Positions 33,817 to 41,809 of a stretch of DNA of 42,225 nucleotides are shown here, piece after piece. Each line of letters begins with the position of its first letter. Position 1 is the stretch's first letter. The translations under genes and the position numbers were made by a program. The stretch lies in the NCBI GenBank assembly GCA_002720745.1, contig PBJO01000001.1, forward strand, positions 48,038 to 90,262. Direction: 5' to 3'. Source of the stretch: Balneola sp. GTDB lineage: Bacteria; Bacteroidota; Rhodothermia; Balneolales; Balneolaceae. The notes beneath the pieces were generated by a model, which did no database searches, had not been told where the DNA came from, and saw only the letters and a list, made by a program, of their open reading frames with translations.

Positions 33817-35397
33817 ATGAAAAAAATTCTAATTCAATTATGTTTACTATTACCAATGGTATTGCATGCGCAAATGCCAGATGCACCCCAAAGAAGCGAA
33901 GGTGGCGGTCCGTATGATCGGCTCATCATTCGTGGGGTTCATCTTATTGATGGCACAGGTTCCCCTGCAACTGGTCCAGTAGATATAGTGGTGGAAGAAA
34001 ATGTAATAAGTAACATTAGAACGGTTGGTTATCCAGGCCTGCCGATTAATGATCGGCGCCGACCACAGGCCGATAAAAATACTGAGGTGATTGATGCAAC
34101 TGGGATGTATATGCTACCAGGTTTTTTTGATATGCATGCTCATACAGGTGGTGGTGCGCAAGGTACGGTACCTGAATATGTATACAAGCTCTGGTTAGCC
34201 CATGGAATAACCTCAATACGTGAACCTGGTTCAGGTAATGGTATGGAATGGACCTTGCGGCATAAAAAACTTAGTGAAAAAAATGAAATTACAGCGCCTC
34301 GTATTTCTGCTTGGATTGGGTTTGGTAATAGTTTTGATCGCCCGATTATCACCCCAGAAGATGCACGCCAATGGGTGAAAATGATTGACGATGCTGGCGC
34401 AGATGGAATTAAATTTTTTGGCGCCAGCCCTGAGGTGTATGCTGCGGCAATTGATGAAGCAAACAAACGTGGGCTTGGAACTATGACTCATCACGCGCAG
34501 ACACGTGTAGTGTATAATAATGCTCTTCGGTCCGCTCAATTGGGATTGACTAGTATGACACATTGGTATGGACTTCCAGAGGCTCTTTTTGAGGATCGCA
34601 TTATTCAAAATTATCCATTGGACTACAATTATAACAACGAACAACATAGGTTTGAGGAAGCTGGTAAATTATGGGCACAAGCAGCTGAACCATATTCAGA
34701 GAAGTGGAATGAGGTGATGGATGAAATGCTTGAATTAGATTACACATTAAATCCAACCTTCACTATTTATGAAGCTAATAGAAGTTTAATGACTCAACGC
34801 CGTGCGGAATGGCATGAACGTTACACTATTCCTTCTTTATGGCAATTTTACGAACCTAGCCGAATTTCACACGGTTCATATTGGCTTGATTGGGGTACCG
34901 AGCAAGAAATTGAATGGAAAAAAAATTTCCGGCTCTGGATGGAATTTGTGAATGAATATAAAAATAGAGGAGGTCGCGTGACCTTAGGTTCAGATGCAGG
35001 ATACATCTATAAGTTATACGGATTTGGATACATTCAGGAAATGGAGCTCATGCGAGAAGCAGGTTTTCATCCTTTAGAGATATTCCAATCAGCATCATTG
35101 AAGGGGGCAGAAGTACTTGGGGTAGATAACAAACTTGGAACCATTGAAATAGGTAAGTTGGCTGATATGGTAATTGTAGATGCTAATCCCATGGCAAACT
35201 TAAAAGTCCTATTTGGTACTGGTGCTATACTAGTAAACGAAGACAATGAAGTTACTCGGCACGGCGGGGTTGTATATACTATCAAAGATGGAATCGTCTT
35301 TGATGCTAAAGCACTCTTAAGAGATGTGGCCGAAATGGTTAAAGCAGCAAAGGAGAATGAGGGGACGGATATTACCCAACCAGGTCTAGATTATTAA
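33817..35397 (+). CDS. Secreted amidohydrolase (imidazolonepropionase-like metal-dependent hydrolase)
   Basis: A 526-residue amidohydrolase-superfamily enzyme with a signal peptide (1-18, MVLHAQ). The first metal ligands are H107 and H109 in PGFFDMHAHTGGG. IKFFGASPEV near 195-204 may hold the bridging Lys, THHAQTR near 224-230 and SMTHWYG near 246-252 supply later His ligands, and TLGSDAGYIYKLYG near 389-402 supplies the catalytic Asp. The end carries LGVDNKLGTIEIGKLADMVIVDANP, the usual closing beta-sandwich. Family members hydrolyse C-N bonds in cyclic amides, ureas or peptides; the substrate is not predictable. It follows the M20 peptidase by 68 bp and may help scavenge peptides or modified amino acids outside the cytoplasm. 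Confidence 0.88.
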   Translation: MKKILIQLCLLLPMVLHAQMPDAPQRSEGGGPYDRLIIRGVHLIDGTGSPATGPVDIVVEENVISNIRTVGYPGLPINDRRRPQADKNTEVIDATGMYMLPGFFDMHAHTGGGAQGTVPEYVYKLWLAHGITSIREPGSGNGMEWTLRHKKLSEKNEITAPRISAWIGFGNSFDRPIITPEDARQWVKMIDDAGADGIKFFGASPEVYAAAIDEANKRGLGTMTHHAQTRVVYNNALRSAQLGLTSMTHWYGLPEALFEDRIIQNYPLDYNYNNEQHRFEEAGKLWAQAAEPYSEKWNEVMDEMLELDYTLNPTFTIYEANRSLMTQRRAEWHERYTIPSLWQFYEPSRISHGSYWLDWGTEQEIEWKKNFRLWMEFVNEYKNRGGRVTLGSDAGYIYKLYGFGYIQEMELMREAGFHPLEIFQSASLKGAEVLGVDNKLGTIEIGKLADMVIVDANPMANLKVLFGTGAILVNEDNEVTRHGGVVYTIKDGIVFDAKALLRDVAEMVKAAKENEGTDITQPGLDY

Positions 35398-35588
35398 TGG
35401 TAGGCTAAATGCGCCACTCAAAATTCAGTACTATATGGTATAGGTTCATCTTGTTCAAAATCTATAAACAGTTTGCATGCCACCTCAAAGGTTTATAACG
35501 AATTTTAACAGCTGATTAAAGATTTAATACTAAGAAGCTAATCGTGTAAATATACACTAGAGTAGTTTTAACAGGTACACGGTATATA

Positions 35589-36002
35589 TTATTTTACATT
35601 TAAGCCTGTTTCTAAGCTATAGGAGGTAGTGGCAGGTTGCGGGTAATCTAAAATAGTTTTTGGATTATTGTGTTCATCAACAACCACCACACGAGGTTGA
35701 TGGGTTCTTGCTTCCTCAGGAGTCATTTCAGTGTAGGCAATTACAATAATTCGATCACCTACCTGAGTAAATCTAGCAGCGGCGCCATTTAAGCAACATA
35801 CTCTAGAACCTCTCTCTCCTGGAATTGTATAGGTTTCTAATCGCTGTCCATTTGTGACGTTCAGTACCTGTACTTTTTCATATGAAAGTAACTGAGCTTG
35901 GTCTAACAAGTCTTGATCAATGGTTATACTACCCTCGTACATCAAATTGGCTTCAGTGACAACCATTTGATGCAACTTAGATTTAAACATAGTTAGCTTC
36001 AT
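35589..36002 (-). CDS. panD: Aspartate 1-decarboxylase
   Basis: A pyruvoyl enzyme that makes beta-alanine from aspartate for pantothenate and CoA. It is 137 residues long when started at the ATG at 36002; a GTG directly before it at 36005 is also in frame. I chose the ATG for two reasons. It has AAGGAG 7 bases upstream, and it puts the self-cleavage pair at G24-S25 in YEGSITID, the same positions as in E. coli PanD. K9 and the RVCCLNGAAARFTQVGDRIIV segment also match. The stop of panC (TGA) overlaps this ATG by one base, so translation is coupled. The C-terminal 15 or so residues extend beyond many homologues. Confidence 0.95.
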   Translation of the reverse strand: MKLTMFKSKLHQMVVTEANLMYEGSITIDQDLLDQAQLLSYEKVQVLNVTNGQRLETYTIPGERGSRVCCLNGAAARFTQVGDRIIVIAYTEMTPEEARTHQPRVVVVDEHNNPKTILDYPQPATTSYSLETGLNVK

Positions 36003-36874
36003 CACGACTCTCCTTTGATCGATTTTTTATTCGTGAAGATTACATTATCAATTAAACGGGCTTTACCTAAATAAGTAGCTGCAGCAATCAGATAACGCTG
36101 CCCCGCTATTAGCTGATGTACAGGATGTAATTTTTCGATATCAAAAACACCAAAATAATCATTTCGAAAGCCTGCTTCTGTTAGGTTCAGCTTTAAAACA
36201 TGAAACAAGGTGGTTAAGTCTTTCATTCCCTCTTCAATTTGATGTTTTGCCGAAACTAAGCTAGAATACAGTAGTGGAGCTGCCTTACGTTGAGTTGGAG
36301 TCAAATAGGCATTTCTACTACTTAGAGCTAGGCCATCAGATGCTCTTTCAATAGGTGCCATAAGTAACTCTATACCATGATTAAATTCTTCAACTAATGC
36401 TTCAACTACCTTGAACTGTTGATAATCTTTTTGTCCAAATATAGCTAAATCAGGCTCTACAATATTAAATAACTTGTTTACAACTAATGCAATACCTTGG
36501 AAATATCCCTGACGAGATCCTCCATCTAAATATTTATTGAGTGTATGAACCTCTAAGCTAAAGTAAAATTCTTGATTATACATTATCTGCGTGTCAGGAG
36601 TGAAAACCAAGGTAACCCCTTCTTGTTTGCAAAAGCTAAGATCTTGCTCTAGCGAACTAGGATAAGTTGCAAAGTCTTCATTTGGAGCGAATTGTTTGGG
36701 ATTCACATAAATAGATACCAGTACAACATCGGAATGCTTTTTTGCAAGTCGAATGAGAGAAAGATGACCATCATGTAATGCACCCATGGTTGGTATAAAT
36801 GATACTTTTTTTCCTTCTTGTTTATAGCCCCGAATAATATTTCGAAGCTCAGGGATATGCCCAATAACTTGCAT
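36002..36874 (-). CDS. panC: Pantoate-beta-alanine ligase (pantothenate synthetase)
   Basis: A 290-residue enzyme that joins pantoate and beta-alanine with ATP to give pantothenate. FIPTMGALHDGHLSLI places the nucleotide-binding H34 and H37. SIYVNPKQFAPNEDF (54-68), IFGQKDYQQ (145-153) and SSRNAYL (185-191, the KMSKS-like loop) are all present. The RPGHF-type segment reads RQGYFQG (121-127), with Tyr in place of the usual His. It starts 2 bp after the E2 stop and overlaps panD by one base, forming an E2-panC-panD operon. panB is not in the window. Confidence 0.96.
   Translation of the reverse strand: MQVIGHIPELRNIIRGYKQEGKKVSFIPTMGALHDGHLSLIRLAKKHSDVVLVSIYVNPKQFAPNEDFATYPSSLEQDLSFCKQEGVTLVFTPDTQIMYNQEFYFSLEVHTLNKYLDGGSRQGYFQGIALVVNKLFNIVEPDLAIFGQKDYQQFKVVEALVEEFNHGIELLMAPIERASDGLALSSRNAYLTPTQRKAAPLLYSSLVSAKHQIEEGMKDLTTLFHVLKLNLTEAGFRNDYFGVFDIEKLHPVHQLIAGQRYLIAAATYLGKARLIDNVIFTNKKSIKGES
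36010..36015 (-). promoter_or_regulatory. Shine-Dalgarno site for panD
   Basis: AAGGAG on the minus strand sits 7 bases upstream of the ATG at 36002, inside the end of panC. It favours that ATG over the GTG at 36005 as the panD start. Confidence 0.6.
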
Positions 36875-36876
36875 CT

Positions 36877-38682
36877 CTAAATATCTCGATGCACGTCAAG
36901 CTGTTCTAAAATCTCCTTAACCCGACCCACAAAAGCGCCCCCATGTGCGCCGTCAATAATTCGATGATCGTAACTCATCGACAAATACATCATATGACGA
37001 ACCGCAATCACATCACCCTGTTCTGTTTCCATCACCATTGGTCGCTTAACTATTGCACCTGTGCCTATTATGGCGACCTGTGGCTGGTTTATGATTGGAG
37101 TCCCCATCAAATTTCCTACACTTCCATAGTTAGTCAAGGTAATAGTACCACCGGCCAAATCATCTGGACTCAATTTTTTGCTTCGTGCTTTTTGAGCAAC
37201 ATTGTTTACTTCCTCAGCCAGTCCTACCAAATTCATCTGCTGTGCTTTTTTCATCACAGGTACAATTAAACCACCTTCTCCCCCTTTACCCAAAGCAACA
37301 GCAATGCCAAAATTTATATCTTTTTTCACATGTATTTCGTCACCAACCACCGAACTGTTAATCATTGGATATTCTAACATAGCTTTGATGATAGCTTCTA
37401 CAAATAAGGGCGTAAAGGTTAATTTTACTCCTGTTTTTTGTTGAAAAGCCTGCTTATTTTTATTTCTCCATTGTGCCAAACTGGTGACATCTACCTCTGC
37501 AAAGGTAGTAACGTGGGCCGATGTTTGTTTGGAGCGGACCATATGTTCGGATATCATTTTACGCATACGATCCATTTTAATTATTTCGACCTCACCTTTT
37601 GGGCTTCTAGACACATCAAGTTGACCTGCTTGAATAGAGTCTTTGCTGTCCTGAGAAAGAGCTTCTGCAGAACTAGGATCATAATTTCCTGGGCGGGTTA
37701 ATGAGATAAAAGGCGTAGATAAACTACTTTCTCTAGCGCCGGCATTTCTATCAGCAATATAATTTAGAATATCTTTTTTCGTAACCCTATCAGCTTGTCC
37801 AGTACCTTGGATACCTTCTAACTCCTGAGCACTAACCCCTTCCTTCTTGGCTATTGATCGGACGAGGGGTGAGAAAAATTGTCCAACAGACCCTTCTCTA
37901 GGTATTTCACTAGCAATAACTGCTGATGATGGAGTTAGCTGAGCTGATAATTCTTCAGGCTTCATTGCTGCTATTTGCTCCTTAGTCAGCTGAGTAACGG
38001 GAGGGGCAACACTACTGACATCAGCCGTGGGTGAGCCATTAGAAACCCCATCACCAAGACCGATAACTGCGATTATCTGCCCAACCTCAATAGTATCATC
38101 GGCTTCAGCTCTAATTTCCAGTAAAGTCCCTTTTGCTGGCGATGGAACTTCTGAGTCAACTTTATCGGTAGAAATTTCGAGAATTGTTTCATCCTCTTCA
38201 ACGGTATCCCCCACCTTTTTCATCCATCCTATAACGGTTGCTTCCACAACGGATTCTCCCATTTGGGGCATAACCACATCAACTGTTTCCATATTATCTT
38301 GCGATGCTGTATTTGCACTTATCGTTTGAGAATCCGGTTGCTGGGTTTTTGCTGTCGCCGCATCAATAGTTTCACTTGGCGTGGGAGCAGGCTCTGGGTC
38401 TGTTGTAGGATTTGCAGTAATTGATTCTGATACCGTTCCCACATCCGTTATTATTCGAGCAATAGGTTTTCCTACCTCTATAGTTTCCCCTTCTTCTACC
38501 AGAATTTCTACCAAAACACCCGCCTCTGGAGAGGGAACCTCGCTATCTACTTTATCCGTGGCAATTTCCAAAAGTGTTTCATCTACCTCAACGGTATCAC
38601 CTATTTGTTTGGTCCACTCAATTACCGTCCCTTCCATTACCGATTCCCCCATTTGGGGCATTATTACATCGACCTTAGCCAT
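36877..38682 (-). CDS. 2-oxoacid dehydrogenase E2 (dihydrolipoyl acyltransferase) with two lipoyl domains
   Basis: A 601-residue E2 core subunit that moves acyl groups from lipoate to CoA. The two lipoyl domains (about 1-80 and 131-208) each have a lipoyl Lys in TDKVDSEVPSP (K44 and K174). Linkers rich in Thr, Pro, Ala and Ser separate them. The E1/E3-binding domain is at about 269-306 (FSPLVRSIAKKEGVSAQELEGI). The catalytic domain (about 365-600) ends with SMSYDHRIIDGAHGG, giving H573 and D577. The TDKVDSE form is common in branched-chain and 2-oxoglutarate-type E2 proteins. I cannot separate these from sequence alone, though the panC/panD context leans toward the branched-chain type. No E1 or E3 gene is adjacent. 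Confidence 0.92.
   Translation of the reverse strand: MAKVDVIMPQMGESVMEGTVIEWTKQIGDTVEVDETLLEIATDKVDSEVPSPEAGVLVEILVEEGETIEVGKPIARIITDVGTVSESITANPTTDPEPAPTPSETIDAATAKTQQPDSQTISANTASQDNMETVDVVMPQMGESVVEATVIGWMKKVGDTVEEDETILEISTDKVDSEVPSPAKGTLLEIRAEADDTIEVGQIIAVIGLGDGVSNGSPTADVSSVAPPVTQLTKEQIAAMKPEELSAQLTPSSAVIASEIPREGSVGQFFSPLVRSIAKKEGVSAQELEGIQGTGQADRVTKKDILNYIADRNAGARESSLSTPFISLTRPGNYDPSSAEALSQDSKDSIQAGQLDVSRSPKGEVEIIKMDRMRKMISEHMVRSKQTSAHVTTFAEVDVTSLAQWRNKNKQAFQQKTGVKLTFTPLFVEAIIKAMLEYPMINSSVVGDEIHVKKDINFGIAVALGKGGEGGLIVPVMKKAQQMNLVGLAEEVNNVAQKARSKKLSPDDLAGGTITLTNYGSVGNLMGTPIINQPQVAIIGTGAIVKRPMVMETEQGDVIAVRHMMYLSMSYDHRIIDGAHGGAFVGRVKEILEQLDVHRDI
38059..38682 (-). repeat. Tandem lipoyl-domain duplication within the E2 gene
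   Basis: The segments 38443-38682 and 38059-38292 encode two homologous lipoyl domains. Their cores read DETLLEIATDKVDSEVPSP and DETILEISTDKVDSEVPSP, and the DNA is visibly similar as well. The copies are separated by a 50-residue flexible linker. Confidence 0.85.
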
Positions 38683-38873
38683 ATCTAATTAGTTGAGTTT
38701 ATTGTAGATTTATTTTTCGTTTATTTTGTCAAATTCTTATTTATAAACAGACATACTAAAGTTCTCTATAATTTTTAAGACATCAAATCATAAAATAGGC
38801 CTTAAGGAAACAAATAGGCCTCTTTCGATACTTACCAAATAATAAGTTACGCGCATCTCAAGGTTATTACTGA

Positions 38874-40019
38874 CTAAGTAGTAAGTGAAGCCTCTATGGC
38901 TTGATGTAAATCCATTTTCAAATCCTCAACATGTTCTAAGCCTACGCTTAAGCGGATCAAATTATTCGGCGTCTCAGACAAAGGTCCTTCGGTAGATTTT
39001 CTGTGCTCCCAAATACTTTCAATACCACCCAGACTAGTGGCGGCCTTGATGATTCGCGAAGATGCGACCACTTTTTTTGCCGCAGATTCTCCTCCATTTA
39101 CCAGAAAAGATATCATGCCACCAAACGCTCGCATTTGTAATTTGGCAATGTTATGCCCTTGGTGGGATTCTAAACCGGGGTAGAATACCTCTTCAATACC
39201 CTGTAGGTGAGTCATAAATTCAGCTAATTGAAAGGCGTTCTCGTTATGTGCTCTCATACGGTAGGGGAAACTACGTATACTACGGCATAACATCCATGCG
39301 TCAAAAGGAGAAGGCACGCCTCCTTGAAGAATTTGTATACTTCTTATCCGATCCATTAAGGGCCCTAAATCTTTGGCAATAACCACGCCACCGATAAGAT
39401 CCGAATGACCTCCTAGATACTTGGTTGTGGAATGAACAACCAAATCAACCCCAAAGTCTATAGGGTTGATATTGTATGGTGTTGGCCAAGTATTATCTAC
39501 GACCACGACTATCTCCTGATCATGCGCCCAATTAGCCACAGCCTCAATATCGATAATGAACATCTGAGGGTTGGTAGGAGTTTCAATCCATATCATTCGT
39601 GTATTCTTTTTTGTAGCGGCAACCACAGTTTCCAACTGGGTCATATCCACAAAATCAATTTCTAACCCCCACCGCTCCGAAAACTCCCACATTAACTTTC
39701 GGGTGCCAAAGTAAACATCACTGGGTATAAGTATATGATCGCCATGTGAAAGAGTTTGAAATACCGCATTAACAGCAGCAATACCTGAGGAAAAAGCAGC
39801 TGCTTCTGCTCCCTTCTCCAAATCGCACAATACCCTTTCTAACTCCATACGATTTGGATTTTGAAGACGACTATATTTTAAATCTCCTTCCCTGTGCCCA
39901 CCTTTTGCATGCTCGTAAATTGTGGATAGTTCAATACCAGGTACAATTGGAGTATTTTCAGCAGTTTGGGCTCTCATGCTACCATGTATGGCCAATGTTT
40001 CAATGTAGGTATTTTTCAT
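38874..40019 (-). CDS. Cys/Met-metabolism PLP enzyme (cystathionine gamma-synthase/lyase-like)
   Basis: A 381-residue fold-type I PLP enzyme of the transsulfuration family, probably a cystathionine gamma-synthase, gamma-lyase or methionine gamma-lyase-like enzyme. HSTTKYLGGHSDLIGG contains the PLP Lys (K200), and VVVDNTW contains D175, which pairs with the pyridine N. AEAAAFSSGIAAVNAV (71-86) binds the PLP phosphate, and the C-terminal SLGGIESIWEHRKST segment and LIRLSVGLEHVEDL end are typical. Two family motifs are altered: YSRLQNPN for the usual YSRxxNPT, and NTWPTPYNINP for NTFATPYxQxP. It stands alone between the E2 operon and the divergent lipoprotein gene. Confidence 0.88.
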   Translation of the reverse strand: MKNTYIETLAIHGSMRAQTAENTPIVPGIELSTIYEHAKGGHREGDLKYSRLQNPNRMELERVLCDLEKGAEAAAFSSGIAAVNAVFQTLSHGDHILIPSDVYFGTRKLMWEFSERWGLEIDFVDMTQLETVVAATKKNTRMIWIETPTNPQMFIIDIEAVANWAHDQEIVVVVDNTWPTPYNINPIDFGVDLVVHSTTKYLGGHSDLIGGVVIAKDLGPLMDRIRSIQILQGGVPSPFDAWMLCRSIRSFPYRMRAHNENAFQLAEFMTHLQGIEEVFYPGLESHQGHNIAKLQMRAFGGMISFLVNGGESAAKKVVASSRIIKAATSLGGIESIWEHRKSTEGPLSETPNNLIRLSVGLEHVEDLKMDLHQAIEASLTT

Positions 40020-40290
40020 AGATTAGTGGTAATTGTGAAACTAATAAACATGTATTAAACAATACATAAAATGTATAAAACTTAGCTGATTTAATAGATC
40101 ATTAATTTGCAATAATCATTAAATTCGCCAAACAAATGAATACTAATCTTGATATGCTAACAATCTTTTATGTTTTATATTGTGTATATCAATTAAAACT
40201 TATGTTCAAAAAATCACTTTTCAGATTAAAATCTTGCAATTTCTGAACCTAAGCTAAGCTAACACCTCTTATTTCCCCTTTATTTTAAAA

Positions 40291-41679
40291 ATGAAACCAG
40301 AAAAATTACTATTGGTATTTATTTTATTCTGCCTTGCTAGATGTACCTTTGACTCAAATCCAAGTAATGGAGGTATGACTGATATACCCACGCCTGATCT
40401 TATAACTGCAAATAATCCTTGTGAAAATAATCTGGCTGCTGATTTATATCCCTGCTCTAATCTTAGTTTATATGCTCATTTGACCCCAATAGACTTGGGT
40501 GGACAACAGGTTAATGATATTTGGGGTTGGTTTGATATTGAAACATCTAAAGAGTATGCTTTAGTTGGGTTAACCGATGGTGTTAGTTTTGTAGACGTGA
40601 CTAACCCAAATCGCCCAATAGTTGTTGGAAAATTAATTGAATCAGATTTACCTTCGAAGTATAACTCATTCAATCTGAACGATTTCCCAGCTTGTAATTT
40701 AGGACTAGGGAGTAGTACCACAGCTAAGATGGTAACTCAAGGTTCTGCTTGGAGGGATATGAAAGTATTTAATGATCACATGTTTGTTGTATCCGATGCT
40801 CAAATTCACGGTGTACAAGTATTTGATCTAACTAGGCTAAGAACCTTTGAAGACCAATTCCTCAGTTTTAAAGAAGATGCACTCTATACCAAATTGGGTA
40901 ATGCTCATAATATTGCGATAAACGAAGCAACAGGATTTGGATACGCTGTTGGTGTAACTCAAGCAGATACCTGTGGCTCTAGAAATAAAACGGGTTTACA
41001 CATAATCGACCTAAATAAACCTAAAAATCCAACTTTTGCTGGTTGTTATAGTGATCCAGCTACCGAGGTGAATTCACTCTACAGTGCAGGGATTGGATAT
41101 ATACATGACACGCAATGTATATTATATAACGGACCTGACGACCGACACAAAGATAAAGAATTATGCTTTAGTTCTGCTGAAGGGGCTGTTGTAATTACCG
41201 ACGTAGATGACAAAAATAATCCTAAAACTTTATCAACAACTTCACACCCAGATATGGGATATTCTCATCAAGGTTGGCTTACTGAGGATCATCGATACTT
41301 TTTAATGAATGATGAGTTAGATGAGCTCAATTTTGGGCGTAATACCAAGACTTATATTTGGGATGTATCCAACATCAGTGAACCCACTTTTTTAGGATAT
41401 CATACGCACAATACTAACTCTATTGATCACAACCTATTTGTAAGAGATAACTATTTGATACAATCTAATTACAGCAGCGGCCTTCGAGTTTTTGATTTAC
41501 TTGATGTACATAAAGCACGTCTTAATGAAGTAGCTTATTTTGATTCTGAGCCGACCCATAATGAAGCAAACTGGAATGGCTCATGGGGTAATTATCCTTA
41601 TTTACCTAGCGGTATTCTTTTGATTAGTGATATACGCAATGGTCTATTTATCGTCCGCCCAGATTATTTAGATAAATAA
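40291..41679 (+). CDS. Choice-of-anchor B family lipoprotein (LVIVD-type repeats)
   Basis: A 462-residue predicted lipoprotein. The signal peptide ends in CLARC, with Cys18 as the likely lipid anchor. The body resembles choice-of-anchor B proteins, which occur with various C-terminal anchors in marine bacteria. The opening has VNDIWGWFDIETSKEYALVG, repeated later as YALVGLTDGVSFVDVTNPNRP, HGVQVFDLTRLR, TGLHIIDLNKPKNP and SGLRVFDLLDV. These LVIVD-like units suggest a beta-propeller. Two conserved His/Asp patches (GNAHNIAINEATGF and SYSHQGWLTEDHRYFLMNDE) may bind metal. Function is unknown. It is 130 bp upstream of an oxoamine-synthase-like gene on the same strand. Confidence 0.85.
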   Translation: MKPEKLLLVFILFCLARCTFDSNPSNGGMTDIPTPDLITANNPCENNLAADLYPCSNLSLYAHLTPIDLGGQQVNDIWGWFDIETSKEYALVGLTDGVSFVDVTNPNRPIVVGKLIESDLPSKYNSFNLNDFPACNLGLGSSTTAKMVTQGSAWRDMKVFNDHMFVVSDAQIHGVQVFDLTRLRTFEDQFLSFKEDALYTKLGNAHNIAINEATGFGYAVGVTQADTCGSRNKTGLHIIDLNKPKNPTFAGCYSDPATEVNSLYSAGIGYIHDTQCILYNGPDDRHKDKELCFSSAEGAVVITDVDDKNNPKTLSTTSHPDMGYSHQGWLTEDHRYFLMNDELDELNFGRNTKTYIWDVSNISEPTFLGYHTHNTNSIDHNLFVRDNYLIQSNYSSGLRVFDLLDVHKARLNEVAYFDSEPTHNEANWNGSWGNYPYLPSGILLISDIRNGLFIVRPDYLDK

Positions 41680-41809
41680 TTGCTCATTTTTTTAGTTATA
41701 CACAAACTTTTTTTAAATTTAATTTGTATATCCAATGTGTGACCAAGATAAAGACGCAAGAAAAATAACCAAACGGTTCAACCATATTTAATTAATCACT
41801 GTTTAGCTA

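Noticed and set aside
34140-34647. Two overlapping minus-strand open frames (108 and 138 codons) opposite the amidohydrolase
   Set aside because: They overlap the metal-binding core of a well supported amidohydrolase and look like shadows.
41680-41809. AT-rich inverted repeat and T-runs after the choice-of-anchor B gene as a terminator
   Set aside because: The arms pair imperfectly and consist almost only of A and T. No stable stem is evident.
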